A DNA stretch of 64,000 nucleotides from Aurantiochytrium sp. KH105 (GCA_003116975.1 BGKB01000222.1:1-64000), one strand, 5' to 3'. Shown: positions 1 to 10,800, counted from the first letter of the stretch. A program made the numbers and translations. Notes: generated by a model from the sequence alone, not told the origin.

Positions 1-397
1 TCGCGTTGAGCAGAAAAATGTTGGCGCTGACCGGGACTCAGACAAAGTGTCTTCGATGGCTAGTAAAGGCCGCGTGCCGTAGGTAGCCAGCCAGCCAGCC
101 CTCCAGCCCGCCCGCCCACCCACTAGCAAAAGGATGGAGGTTCCATCGTGGAGTGATGGGGCCTAAGACGCGAGAGAGGCTTTGACAGGCTCAGCAGCAT
201 ACTAGCGAGCAACAACGAGAAAGAAGGGGAAGTAGAATGGGTCGGAAAAATCGTTCCTTCCTGGATGGAGGTATGATATTCAATGTACAATTTCATTTCA
301 GCGGGGCAAGCATGACTGCGATCTCTCGCTTTAAAAGTGTATGCATCCTGCCATGGATATCTCGAAAGCTAAAGTCGCAGCGCCAAGCCACGAGGAT
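1..397. other. spacer downstream of Elongin A
   Basis: No supported gene. It holds a short CCAG/CCCG tetranucleotide run near 84-125. The Elongin A frame ends at its right edge on the minus strand, so this is probably 3' flanking sequence. Confidence 0.4.
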
Positions 398-1093
398 TCA
401 GCGATTCGGTTTCGCGCGAGTTAGATTTGCAGACTTGCCAGCGAGTCGCATCACCTTGGCCATGCGATCCTCTGGAGGTCGCGAAGTACGAATCGTTCGG
501 GATGCCCCGCGTGTGCTCCGCGGACGAGAAACACCAGGGTTCATAAAGCCGTCCTGGAGCTGACGGTTCGATGGCACACGAAGGCCCGAATTCATGGACA
601 TCGGCTTGACACGTTTAGCCTTGCGAGACTTTTCGTCTTCTCGCTTGCGCTTCTCGGCAAGACGTTCTGTGGCTTTCATGCGTTTGTTGAGTTGTTTCTC
701 CAGGTGGCGGTAACGACGACGCCATGTTTTGTGTCTTTCCAAGGCCGTCTCCCAGGAGGTCCGGAACTTGCGTTTGCAGACCTGCTCCCAGAATGGTTCG
801 AGCATGTCGCGCACAGCGGCATCTCCATCGCGGTCTTCATCGATCTTGCGCAGGAGCTCCGGCGAAACCTGCGAGCCCGCAATCTTGAGCACTTCCTCGA
901 GCGCCACGTCCGGCAGGTGCAGCGGCTTCCTCTCATAGTCGCGCAAGCTCGCCACCAGCCACCTTTTGCAAAGCTCCACGAGCGTTGGCACGCCGTCGCT
1001 GTCTTGGGCCTCTTGGCCCGCGCCCAGGAGGTCGTCGTCCCTCTTGGCGTCCTTGTCGTCGCTGGCAAACATGGTCTTTTGCACCACCACCAC
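398..1093 (-). CDS. ELOA: Elongin A (RNA polymerase II elongation factor SIII subunit A)-like
   Basis: 231 aa. Residues about 35-160 follow the Elongin A domain. A helical block starting VPTLVELCKRWL is followed by 'VSPELLRKIDED', then 'FWEQVCKRKF', 'TWRRRYRHLEKQLNKRMK' and a long basic helix. In the family these regions contain the BC-box that binds Elongin C and the W-x5-C-x-R-x-F motif. A C-terminal 'RMAKVMRLAGKSAN' matches the family's usual basic tail. Elongin A stimulates Pol II elongation and can act as substrate receptor of a Cullin ubiquitin ligase. The protein lacks the long N-terminal TFIIS-N region of animal Elongin A, as is common outside animals. Start is M1 (1093) or M8 (1072). 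It is divergent from the ankyrin gene. Family call is by motif reading only. Confidence 0.72.
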   Translation of the reverse strand: MVVVQKTMFASDDKDAKRDDDLLGAGQEAQDSDGVPTLVELCKRWLVASLRDYERKPLHLPDVALEEVLKIAGSQVSPELLRKIDEDRDGDAAVRDMLEPFWEQVCKRKFRTSWETALERHKTWRRRYRHLEKQLNKRMKATERLAEKRKREDEKSRKAKRVKPMSMNSGLRVPSNRQLQDGFMNPGVSRPRSTRGASRTIRTSRPPEDRMAKVMRLAGKSANLTRAKPNR

Positions 1094-1324
1094 CGCCGCC
1101 GCCCGCGTCCTCGGCCTTCTCTTCCTCGGCCGCGTCTACGCGAGCGCCTCGCTCCCTTCGCGATGCGCTTCTGCTCGCCCTCGACCGCAGCAGCGGAGCG
1201 GCGGCGCGCGACGTGAGCTCCGCTTTGCTCGGGCTCCGGAGCCTCGTGTTCTGCGGCGCCTCGCGTGTCGCGTATGCAGAGGAAGACGGACCAGACAGGC
1301 CAAGGAGGAGGAGGAGGGGGGGAA

Positions 1325-1475
1325 CATGGCGGTGCGCAACGAGAAGAACTACGCCACGGCATCCGACTGCATCGACGCATGGACGGAGAGCTGAGCGCCG
1401 GCGGACGTTGTCGTTTGCCGCTGCCGATCGTGAACATGGACGAGGAGCTCGACGAGGAGGAGGAGAAGGAGAGGG
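1325..1475. repeat. direct repeat copy A
   Basis: Shares about 140 bases with 1551-1715, with scattered substitutions and a small indel near the middle. Shared blocks include 'gcatccgactgcat' and 'ctcgacgaggaggagga'. Non-coding by my reading. Confidence 0.7.
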
Positions 1476-1550
1476 GAAAGACGATGAATGAAAAGAAGCC
1501 TCGAATGCCAAGTAAGAAAGACAGTCGTCCAAGAAGGAGGACGAGGAGAT

Positions 1551-1715
1551 CATGGCGGTGCGCAACGAGAAGAATTACGCTACGGCATCCGACTGCATAG
1601 CAATCAATACCTGAAGAATGTTGCAGCGCCGGTGGACGTTGTCCCTTGCCGCTGCCGATCGTGCACATCGACAAGGAACTCGACGAGGAGGAGGAGGAGG
1701 AGGCGGAGAGGGAGG
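1551..1715. repeat. direct repeat copy B
   Basis: Second copy of the 1325-1475 segment. It overlaps the first possible ATG (1646) of the downstream ankyrin frame. That argues for a later start for that gene, because copy A lies in clearly non-coding sequence. Confidence 0.7.
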
Positions 1716-1747
1716 AGACGCTGAAAAGGAGCTTCAGGATCTCGTCC

Positions 1748-3187
1748 ATGTCCATGTTCGAGTCCGAGATCGTCACAGCGGCAGGCCTCGCGCGCCAAGG
1801 CAGTCTACTTTCGCGCGGCGACGCGGAGGGACGCGGAGCGGAGCGCGAGGGGGAGGAGGCGGCGGCGATGGCGGCGGCGACGACGTCGGAGGGCGCCTCG
1901 TCGTGGCTGGCGAAGGCGCTCGGCGAGTACTGCGCGGCGCGGGCCGCGAGAATGATGACCCCGACGACGCAGCTGCAGCAGGAGGCGGGCGGCGACGGCG
2001 ACGGCGGCGGGGGCAGCGGCGTGGCGGGGGCGGAGGAGGAGGTGCTGGAACTCCACGAGGTCGATGAAGAAGAGTCCGAGGCGGCCGTGCAGAACCTGAG
2101 ACGGACGCAGGACTCGCCGTGGTGGGCGAAAGCCGCGCTCGGAAAGCTTCAGGACGCCGGCTTGCCCGAACTGTGCAAGGTGCGCGGCCTGGAGACGATC
2201 TTCTGCGAGGCGGCCAAGCAGGGCCGCGTTGATGCCATGCAAATGCTTCTTGACACCTTTCCCGGCGCCATCAACCCCGGGTGCATGCAGCAGGCTGCGC
2301 TTCGTGAGAGTGCCCGCTTCGGCCATCTTGCGTGCGTGAGACTCTTGCTCGACCTCGGCGCGGATCCGAACCTGAGCGGAGCACTGCGCTTTGCCGCGGT
2401 TCAGGGACATGCCGAGGTGTGTCGTCTCTTGCTCGCCTCGCGCGTCAACTTTGACGAATACAGCCTTGGCGGCGCGCTTCGCCTCGCTTCCGAAGAAGGC
2501 CATCTCGAGTGCGTCAAGCTGCTTTTGGCGCACGGCGCAGACCCGAGCACCATGTACAGTCGTGCATGTCAGCGCGCTGCCATGCAAGGCCACGCTGCAG
2601 TGGTGGCAGTACTTCTCGAGGATCCGCGAACCGACATTCCGGCGTCGCGCGTCGAGGATGTCTTCCGCAAGGCCTGTGTGAACGGCTGGACCGACGTCGT
2701 TCGCGTGCTTTTGCGCCGTTCCAAGCTGTGTCCCTCGTCGGCCATATTTTCTGCCACGCAGGGCGCCCCTTTGGACAGCGACTGCATTCTTGAGCTCTTG
2801 CGCTCCAAGGCTCTCCAGCGTCGCCTCGTCGCGACCGCTCGTATTTTTCAGTCACTTTCATCTTCCTCTTTTTCCTCCTCTGCGGATGACACGGACGATA
2901 TCCAACATGCTCGCGCGGCCAGCGTCGAGGCCATGACTCTCACTCGTGGCTTACAAAGAGTCTATTTGCGCAATCTCGTCAGGCCTGCGCGTCACGAAAC
3001 AGCTGCGCTCGGTAGTGTTTTCGGCCACATGTCTTCGCGAGTCAGCGCGCACCTCGCGGCTCGCATCGTGGCCCTCGGCTTTGCGGACGACTTGCTTGTA
3101 TCCTTTGAGGGTCCAGTCAGCTTGCCACGCCGCATGGACCGATGCTCGCGCTTCTTGCTCTCGCTCTTCGCCCCGCATGCCTCATGA
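1748..3187 (+). CDS. ankyrin-repeat protein
   Basis: 479 aa from the ATG at 1748. In-frame alternatives are 1646 (513 aa, but inside repeat copy B) and 1868. The N-terminal ~150 residues are acidic, Gly/Glu-rich low complexity. Genomic positions about 2190-2740 encode five or six ankyrin repeats. Typical blocks are 'SARFGHLACVRLLLDLGADP', 'AAVQGHAEVCRLLLA' and 'ASEEGHLECVKLLLAHGADP', followed by a more diverged 'ACVNGWTDVVRVLLRR'. The last ~150 residues are Ser/Leu-rich with no recognised domain. No membrane segment or catalytic domain is visible. Ankyrin stacks bind proteins; the partner cannot be told. Intronless as read. Confidence 0.8.
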   Translation: MSMFESEIVTAAGLARQGSLLSRGDAEGRGAEREGEEAAAMAAATTSEGASSWLAKALGEYCAARAARMMTPTTQLQQEAGGDGDGGGGSGVAGAEEEVLELHEVDEEESEAAVQNLRRTQDSPWWAKAALGKLQDAGLPELCKVRGLETIFCEAAKQGRVDAMQMLLDTFPGAINPGCMQQAALRESARFGHLACVRLLLDLGADPNLSGALRFAAVQGHAEVCRLLLASRVNFDEYSLGGALRLASEEGHLECVKLLLAHGADPSTMYSRACQRAAMQGHAAVVAVLLEDPRTDIPASRVEDVFRKACVNGWTDVVRVLLRRSKLCPSSAIFSATQGAPLDSDCILELLRSKALQRRLVATARIFQSLSSSSFSSSADDTDDIQHARAASVEAMTLTRGLQRVYLRNLVRPARHETAALGSVFGHMSSRVSAHLAARIVALGFADDLLVSFEGPVSLPRRMDRCSRFLLSLFAPHAS

Positions 3188-4265
3188 TGAGGGAAAATGA
3201 AAAGGAAAGGGAAAGGAGACGAGAGACGAGGGAGAGAAGAAGGAGCCTGCGCACGCTGCGCTAACGAAGCGAGCGCGCACTTTTCGGTGCTGACTTTCGA
3301 CGGCACCTGTGCCGCCGCTGTCTTCATGAATGTAAGCTATCTATTTTTGTTCTATGTATGGGTACACTTAGCTCTCATATCTCCCTGCCTGCCTTTGAAC
3401 CAGTCTATCCGCCTCATGCTGATTTTTTGCTCCCTCTTCGCCATGCCTCTCCCCCACTCAGAAAGTACGGAAAAGGGAGAAGCTTGCGCCGCCATCGCCC
3501 CCTCGCGACTCCCTTCATCCTCCCTTCGCGGCGCTCCTTTCGTTTCTCGGCCCTCCGCCCCACAGACGGGTCCCCCTGCGGGGCGTTCAGCGCGAGGGCG
3601 GACGCGGCGTGGACCCAGCCTTGGCCGAGGGTCGCCGAGGACCGCGAGAGAAGGAGATTCCTGCGGCGAAACGCGCGCCGAGGCCGAGGCGGGGCGGGGC
3701 GAGAGCTGAGCTGAGCTGAGCTGAGCTGAGCTGAGCTGAGATGTGAAATGAGATGAGATGAGATGAGTCGGGATGGGAGGAAGCCACGGCGAGCAAGCAA
3801 AGCTGAGCAAAGCTGAGCCACGCGAAGCAGGCAAGGCAAAGCCAAGCATAAAGCAAGCGTCACGTGCCGCCAGGCTCTTCTTCGCCGGCGTCATCGGCGG
3901 CAGTGCGAGGAGGCTGGTCTGGTCGGAGAAGGAAAGGAAAGGAAAGGAAAGGAGAGGGAAGGAAGGAAGGAGAAAGGAAAACGAAGGAACGATCGAACGA
4001 ACGCCGCCGCAGCCGCGTTTGCGAAAAGGTCCAAGCTGCAGCTGCACTTGCACTGGCATCGTTCGTTCTTGGTCTTCTTCTTCTTCTTCTTCTGTCTCGT
4101 TGGTCTCCTGCTTCTTGGTCTTGGGACCTCCGACCGACCGCGGACTGACTGTGGCCTCAGCTTACAACCATAAAGAACAAGCGGCGGTGGGGAGAGCCTG
4201 AGGGGAGACGGAGATGACGCTGAGCGCGGCTGGACCAGCGATGCGGGCGGAGGGGAACTCGGCGC
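3188..4265. repeat. gene-free spacer with pentanucleotide microsatellites
   Basis: No supported gene. GCTGA units run 3704-3740 and pass into ATGAG units at 3741-3766. GAGCAAAGCT-type repeats lie near 3789-3815. GGAAA units lie at about 3927-3957, and a TTC run at about 4077-4093. It is upstream of the FSP1-like gene and probably includes its promoter. Confidence 0.7.
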
Positions 4266-5711
4266 ATGCGCGGAGGTGGAGGCCGGTCGATGCAAGCAAA
4301 CCCGGAACGAGCCAAGCGGCAGCAAGCAAACCTCGAACGAGCGCGAGGCCGAGCAAGAGAGGCCAGACAACAGTGGAGTAGAGCCGCGGCAGAGACGAAA
4401 CCCGCGCAGGGCACGACGAGAACCCTTGGCGCATTGGGTGCTGCTGCTGCCGCAGCCTGCGTAGTCCTGGCAGTCGCGCTAAAGTCGTGGGGCAAGACAC
4501 CCGAGCAGACGGAGATGAATCAAGTCAAGACAGCCGCGACAAAGATGCGCGCCGTGGTGATCGGCGGCAGCTACGCAGGTCTCATGGCCTGCAGAGCTCT
4601 CGAGCCCCTCGGCGTGGACGTGACGCTCGTCGAGAGAAACGAGTACTTTTTTCACAAAATTGGCGGCACGCGCGCGTGCGTCAAACCCGGGTACGAGAAC
4701 GAGGCCATCCTGCCTCTCAACCAGGCCCTCAAACGACCGGGATCCCGCCTCGTGCACGGGTCAGCGCTCAAGGTCGACCCTGCGGACAACAAGGTCAAGG
4801 TCGAGCTGGCCAACGGCGAGCAGGAAACGATCGACTATGACAACCTCATTCTCGCCATGGGCCTCAAGCACGGCTATGGCCAGCTCCCGGAACGCATTCT
4901 CTCCAAGGACGACATGCTCAAGTACATGACATCCGAACAGGAGCGTTTGGCCAATGCCGCGGCGGTGGTCGTTGTCGGCGGCGGTGCTCTCGGCGTGGAG
5001 ACCTCGACCCAGATCAAGGCCACCCACCCAGACAAGGAAGTTCACCTGTATCATTCGCGCGATAAGTTCCTCAGTGCTGCCAAGCCTCCCATCGCCGATG
5101 AGACCTCGAATGCCGTTCTCGAGAAGATGGACCAGTATGGTGTCAAGCTTCATCTCGGTGGCGGACGTCTGAGTGAAGAAGAGATTGCCAAAAAGCATCC
5201 GGGCGCAGTGATCATTCCCACGGCTGGCTGCCAACCGAGCGAAACGACTCTTTCGATGCTCCCTAGCGAGTGGCTGCAGCCGGGTACCGGTGAGGTCAAG
5301 GTTCTCCCGACCATGCAAGTCGATGGGGCTCCATCGAATGTGTATGCGGTCGGCGATCTCGCCGCCTCCGGCGACTTCAAGCAGGCAAAGTGGGCAAAAG
5401 ATCACGTTCAAGTCGTCGCCAAGAACATCATGGGCGAAAAGGCAGAGTACGACCCCAGCCGACCAATCCCGTGGTGGTCGCTTCCCTATTCGCTAGCAAA
5501 ATACCCGTACGTGCGGGCACGCACATCTTCCCCTACGATGATCAACATGTACATTGGCGAGACCGACAGCGTCACGCAGGCTTGGGGCATTCTCTTTAAC
5601 GACAAGTTCACCCCAAATGTGAACCATCCTGACAAGGGTGCGAGCAAGGCCAAAATGTTCGTTGGCATGCTCGACGGCAAGAAGAAAGGCGAGAAGAAGT
5701 CCAAGCTCTAA
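4266..5711 (+). CDS. FSP1/AIFM2-like FAD-dependent oxidoreductase, copy 1
   Basis: 481 aa. A two-dinucleotide-fold flavoprotein. The FAD loop is 'VVIGGSYAGLMACRAL' (residues ~96-112), the NAD(P)H loop 'VVVVGGGALGVETS' lies at ~234-247, and the second FAD motif is 'VYAVGDLAASG' near 360. Layout and length match FSP1/AIFM2 and alternative NADH dehydrogenases, which reduce quinones with NAD(P)H. The N-terminal ~93 residues before the fold include a hydrophobic segment (residues ~52-72), which could be a membrane anchor. The tandem copy downstream lacks it. If translation instead starts at 4515 or 4545, the anchor disappears. The C-terminus is Lys-rich. The electron acceptor is unknown. Family call is fairly firm; orthology to FSP1 specifically is inference. 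Confidence 0.8.
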   Translation: MRGGGGRSMQANPERAKRQQANLERARGRAREARQQWSRAAAETKPAQGTTRTLGALGAAAAAACVVLAVALKSWGKTPEQTEMNQVKTAATKMRAVVIGGSYAGLMACRALEPLGVDVTLVERNEYFFHKIGGTRACVKPGYENEAILPLNQALKRPGSRLVHGSALKVDPADNKVKVELANGEQETIDYDNLILAMGLKHGYGQLPERILSKDDMLKYMTSEQERLANAAAVVVVGGGALGVETSTQIKATHPDKEVHLYHSRDKFLSAAKPPIADETSNAVLEKMDQYGVKLHLGGGRLSEEEIAKKHPGAVIIPTAGCQPSETTLSMLPSEWLQPGTGEVKVLPTMQVDGAPSNVYAVGDLAASGDFKQAKWAKDHVQVVAKNIMGEKAEYDPSRPIPWWSLPYSLAKYPYVRARTSSPTMINMYIGETDSVTQAWGILFNDKFTPNVNHPDKGASKAKMFVGMLDGKKKGEKKSKL

Positions 5712-6488
5712 AATCTTATAAAAATCTTTGTCTCTTCTTTTCTCTCTCTCGCTCGTGAACTTCGTGGGCCCTTCACAAAGCTCATCTGAAACTGTTATCT
5801 CCCCTTCCCCGCGGTGCCCTTGTGACACAATTATCTCATCTCCCCCCGTGAACGGAGGCAACTTGTGCACATCGCCATTTTGTGTATACTTGCTTTTCCG
5901 GCTTCTCGTCCCATGTCAGAATTGAGGCCGGCTTGCGTCTCGCTCACATCCGTCGTCCTAGTGGCCATGGTGGATGGTCTTGACCAGCCAGCCGCCAAGG
6001 CCAGCAGTGCCGCCTTCCCGCTCTCCGCCTGGCCTTGCCAAGTACGCACCCCCGCACGCACGCGCGTGCACGCGCTCTGGGGACGCATGCGGCGGAGAAT
6101 GAATGAATGTACGAATGTACGAAAGAAAGAAAGCCTTGGCGGACACTTCTCGGAAGCGCCATTGCGTGGCGACCAAGCGCGCGCGGACAGCCTGACAGAG
6201 TCTGCCAGGTTGGGTTGGGTAGGAGTTGCAGATGGCAGAAGTATACCATGGTATACACCCAAAGACTCGGAAGGTTGGCTGGCCTTGGGACGCCTGCAGC
6301 GGACGAAGGCCATGCTGAGACCTCCGGCAGATTGCAGCTGCAGATGGTGACGGTGAAGGCAAGTCCCAAAAGAACAAGCTGCCGAGCATGGCTGGCTGGC
6401 TGGCTGACTTGGAGCTAGCCCATAGCTGGCGAGGCCTGACAGTGATGAGTCGGCAGCAAAACGGAAAAGCGCAAGGACTCTCAAGACG
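5712..6488. other. spacer between the tandem oxidoreductase genes
   Basis: No supported gene. It holds the 3' flank of copy 1, GT/CA-rich runs near 6050-6075, a perfect 16-base palindrome at 6241-6256, and a GGCT run near 6388-6408 before copy 2 starts. Confidence 0.5.
6241..6256. repeat. perfect 16-bp palindrome
   Basis: 'gtataccatggtatac' equals its own reverse complement. It lies about 230 bases upstream of oxidoreductase copy 2. It could be a dimeric transcription-factor site or chance; there is no second copy in the window that I noticed. Confidence 0.4.
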
Positions 6489-7622
6489 ATGCGAGTCGTA
6501 GTGATTGGAGGCAGCTATGCGGGGATCGCCGCAACGAGGGCGCTAGAGGCCAGCGGCATTGACGTGACCCTCATTGAGAGAAACGAGTGGTTTTTTCATA
6601 AGATTGGCGGCACGCGCGCGTGTGTCAAGCCCGGCTACGAGACAGAAGCCCTCTTGCCACTCACCCGGGCCGTCAAGAGACCTGCGTCGCGGCTCGTGCA
6701 TGGCGCGGCGCTTAATGTCAATGCTGCGGAGAACAAGGTCGAGGTCGAATTGGCCAATGGCGAGCACGAGACGATCGAGTACGATCATCTCATTCTTGCC
6801 ATGGGTCTCTCGCACGGCTTTGGACAGCTCCCGGAAAAGGTCATGTCAAAAGCCGAAATGCTCGAGTACCTTAGGACCGAACAGGAGCGAGTTCGTGCCG
6901 CAAATGTCGTTGTCATCGTAGGCGGAGGCGCGCTCGGAGTTGAGACTTCGACGCAGATCAAAGCCACGCATCCAGACAAGGAGGTCCACCTGTACCACTC
7001 GAAGGAAACATTCCTCAGCGCCGCAACCCCTCCTGTCGCGGATGAGTTCTCGGATGCAGTCCAAGAAAAACTCGAACAAATGGACATTGTATTGCATCTT
7101 GGCGGTGGTCGTCGCACAAGAGAAGATCTCGAAAAGGAACATCCAGGTGCGCTTATCATTTTCACGGCTGGCTGCGCGGCAAGCGCATCGACGCTACAAA
7201 TGCTCCCCGAGGAATGGCTTTCATCGAGTGGCGAGGTCAAGGTGCTTCCGACGCTGCAAGTCGACGGTGCGCCGTCCAACGTCTACGCTGTAGGTGATCT
7301 TGCTGCCAGTGGCGATTTCAAACAGGCAAAGTGCACAAGAGATCATGCCAAGGTCGTCGTCAGTAACATCAACGGTAAGAGAACAGTCTATAACCCAAGT
7401 CGCTCGAATCCATGGTTCGCCTGTCTCGTTCCATATCTCTGCTCTAGCTACGTGCGCGCTCGCACATCATCAACAACTCAGGTGAGCCTGTACATTGGTG
7501 AGACAGACGGAGTTACGCAGGGCTTTGGTCTCGTCTTTTCTGACAAACTTGCCGCCAAAGCAAATCATTCTGACAAGGGAGTCAGCAAGGCGAAAAAGTA
7601 TCTTGGCCTCGGTGAAGTTTAA
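6489..7622 (+). CDS. FSP1/AIFM2-like FAD-dependent oxidoreductase, copy 2
   Basis: 377 aa. It starts directly at the FAD fold ('MRVVVIGGSYAGIAATRAL'), without the N-terminal extension of copy 1. The two proteins align over their whole length with long identical blocks such as 'FFHKIGGTRACVKPGYE' and 'VDGAPSNVYAVGDLAASGDF', so this is a tandem duplication. NAD(P)H loop 'VIVGGGALGVETS' and the second FAD motif are intact, so the enzyme should be active. The C-terminus is shorter ('KKYLGLGEV') and lacks the Lys-rich tail. The two copies probably differ in localisation (membrane anchor versus soluble) more than in chemistry. That is inference from the N-termini. Confidence 0.8.
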   Translation: MRVVVIGGSYAGIAATRALEASGIDVTLIERNEWFFHKIGGTRACVKPGYETEALLPLTRAVKRPASRLVHGAALNVNAAENKVEVELANGEHETIEYDHLILAMGLSHGFGQLPEKVMSKAEMLEYLRTEQERVRAANVVVIVGGGALGVETSTQIKATHPDKEVHLYHSKETFLSAATPPVADEFSDAVQEKLEQMDIVLHLGGGRRTREDLEKEHPGALIIFTAGCAASASTLQMLPEEWLSSSGEVKVLPTLQVDGAPSNVYAVGDLAASGDFKQAKCTRDHAKVVVSNINGKRTVYNPSRSNPWFACLVPYLCSSYVRARTSSTTQVSLYIGETDGVTQGFGLVFSDKLAAKANHSDKGVSKAKKYLGLGEV

Positions 7623-7842
7623 AGTAATGCAAGGTGGAAGAAGTTAAACTTCTTTTCTACTTTGTTTTAGTATGGCAGGATCACCAACCTATGGGCATTT
7701 AGTCTGTTTTCCGAACTTGCCATGGATAGGCACAAATCACGTTGGTGGATCCCTTTCTTTCCAAGAGCACCAAGAAAAATATAAATTTGGTTGAACAAAT
7801 TTTCTTCTTCTTTTGATTCGACCAAACTGGTCAACTCCCATT

Positions 7843-10800
7843 TTACAGATCCAAGACGACACTTGCAGGACATAGACGCCGAATAATATCCAGACATTCC
7901 TCTGAGAACGCATTCTCTGTCAGACAAACTGCCGAAAGTGTACTGTTGGCCGCTTTCTTCTCTAAAACCTTGGCGATGCGAAAGGCAACTTCGTCCGTGA
8001 ACTCGTTGCGAGAAAGGTCCAGGCCGCATAGTCGTGGGCACCCACGAAGCTCGACTGCAGTACAAATTCGCTCAGCGTCCTCGTTATTGAGGTCGCAGCG
8101 CTGCAGCGAAATGTTCTCGAGACAGGGAAGGACCAGCGTTGGAAGCACAAGGCCCGGATTGTTTGAAAGGTTCAAACGACGCAGCCCCGTCAACACAGGC
8201 GGGTCATCAACGGAAGATTCTGGGGCCGCCACAAGCTTCCACAGCGGCTCCACGTGTACGAGACCGCAGTGTGCCAATGCGAGCGTCTCCAGTTTTGCCG
8301 CGAGAGGTCCGGCCCGCAAAGCCTCTGCAAGCGCGTCGAGATCTACATTCTCATTGCCGTCCAAGATGAGCTTGCGGAGCGACTCGTTGACGCAAAGTCC
8401 TACGTCGCAAAACCGAGCAAACCCCGCCTTGCTAAACGCACACTGGTCAATGTAAAGCTTGACAAGGGTACATTCTGGAGAAGCAAGCGCCTTCGCCAAG
8501 CTATCGAGACCAGCATCGCCAATTGGGTTCATGGAGAGCTTGAGGCTCTCGAGTGCAATTGCAGGGTCTGTCTCAAGCGTATCTGCAAGGCCGACCATTA
8601 TAGCAGGCTTCAGATTGCAGCGACGAAGGTCCAGCGAAACGAGTCGCCGCAAGATGACGGTTTCCTTGAGCGCCACGAGTGATAGCTCGCCAAAGTGATT
8701 ACCGGATTTCCAGTCACCGAGATTGAGCTTGCGCAAAGCGACACAATCTTGAAGTCCTGTCAAGACTTCGGCCACCCCGTGGTCCGAAAGCGTTCGCCCT
8801 TGAGGTAGACCGTGAATCTCCACTTTTTTCACCTTGTAGTTACTTGCAATAATTGGCATCAGAGCACAAGCCTGAGTATCGGACAATGACGTCTCTTCAA
8901 CAAACTGAATTGTCTCCATCTCGCGCTGAAGTCTGAAGATGTTCAAATCACCAAAGCCAACATTCAGAGTCTGAATGACAGGGTTCGTTGCAATTCCACA
9001 CCCAATCCGCCTCGCAGCCTGTCGCATGACCTCCTCCTGGACGGCGCTTTCCGCTTCGTGCTGGGGAATGCTCACGCGCTGCACGTGTTGCAAAATGTGA
9101 AGTAGCCCTTCAACCAAAGCCACGCTGCCCGGGTTTTTTTCAAAGTTCGTGACATCGATTTCGGACGTTGCTTCGTGAGCAATACGTTTGTTGTCCAGGT
9201 GCAGGCTCGTCAACGTACAAAAGGGTCCAATACGTTTGAGAGCGAGGCCAACATGTGTGGTGTGCTCCTCCGTGAGACGAAGCTGAAGTTGAAGACGGTG
9301 CGAGAAGAGTCCTGGAGAGCTGCACGCCTCATACAGTAACGCATTCACTCCCCCCTCTGGATCTTCTACGGCACGATACATGCGCTTTGAGATATTGACC
9401 TTGAGTATGGTCAGATCTTGGCCCAAGGAAAGGATCAACGTGCGCTCTTCCGGTGCCAACACAGACTTGTCATGAAAGGTCTCATCCTGACCGACGAAAA
9501 AGTGCACGCTCAAATGACCGCCGCAGTCAAAACGTGTCAGAGGCACCTGCGTCGAATCTTCGCGCGCAGCGGCGATGCGCTTACGCAATAGCAAGCCAAT
9601 CTGTTCGGCGTACTGAATGATATTCAGGTCCGAATGTGGACTCATATAAAAATGGAGAATGGAAGAGCTCCGGCTCAGCGCATCCAGTACGCTCAAAAAT
9701 GTCTCTTTGGACGTTTCAACTGTCTCGCCGAGACGAAGCGTGTGTAACTCGCTCATTGTAGGGATCACGCTTGCGATTCGAGCCAATACCGCATCCTCGA
9801 GAGGAGTTTCGGAAAGATCCCAGACACCGAGTGGTGCAACCATTGTGCTGAGCATCTCTGAAGGGGACCCGCAAAGTGCGAGTCGTCCGGTGGGCTCGCT
9901 CTCCAGTGCAAAGAGCAGATCCGACTTGTTTACGCCAAACGTATCGAGATCAAATGCTGCATTGGCGGTAATCAGCCTTCGAAGCGCGACACCTGCTAGG
10001 GGCTCCTTCTCCGCAATGGCCCCAAGATGTTGCACGAAGTCCTCCACTTTCTGTGCGCGCGGACTTTCGTGCAAAAAAACGCTGACGAGGAAGTCGAGCG
10101 TTACCCGGAGTACGCGCTCTCGAACACTGGCAGCGGGTGACGTGGATAATGCCTGGAATTTGCACGCTTCGATTTGCGCCATCGAGCGACGGCGATTCAG
10201 CCGCAGGCCCATGAGAAAGGGGACCGGCAGGATGCAGCCCGCTATTACGAGTGGCCACGTGCGCCGGTCCTCCCGCGACACCATTGCATTTTGTACAGAG
10301 ATTAGGCTCGCAGCGACACATGCGTAGACCAACATAAGATGAGAGCCAGCGAACACATCATTTGTGAGAGCTGCACGACCCAGAGCAGGCTGCATTCTGC
10401 GTACCTCAAAGAAAAGCTTGAGAAATATGATGCTGCAAATGAAAAGAAGAGGCATCGAGTCTCGTAGGTCGTTCGTAGAATCTACTAGTCCGCTTGACGT
10501 GGACACAGCATATTTGGCTATCGCCATGAGTACACGATACCGCGTGACCGTATTAACGTGCAAAAGGTCGGCATCGCTATCGCGAGCGGCATATTCAAGG
10601 CTCATGTAGTAGTATGCACCTCCAAATACAAGAGAGCCGGCGGAAAGCAAGAGGTGAATCGGGTTGTACCAACACTGCAAATCTGCAGCAAAAAAGTTGC
10701 GCATCACGACCTGGTCCTCGTACTCCAAGTACTCACCGTCGTCATCTGCATATGCGCAGTCCAGAGGTGCAAGCAGAGTCGTGAAAATGGGCACAAATAA

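Larger units (their letters stand above)
1094..1747. promoter_or_regulatory. divergent promoter region carrying a direct duplication
   Basis: Spacer between Elongin A (-) and the ankyrin gene (+). It contains two imperfect copies of a roughly 140-base segment, one from 1325 and one from 1551 (offset 226). Both start 'catggcggtgcgcaacgag', both include 'tgccgctgccgatcgtg', and both end in a GAGGAG-rich tract. The rest is GC-rich low-complexity sequence. Long frames on both strands across it are best explained by composition. Confidence 0.55.

Noticed and set aside
676..1776. 366-codon minus-strand frame
   Set aside because: Covers Elongin A in the wrong frame and the duplicated promoter; Ser runs come from GAGGAG repeats.
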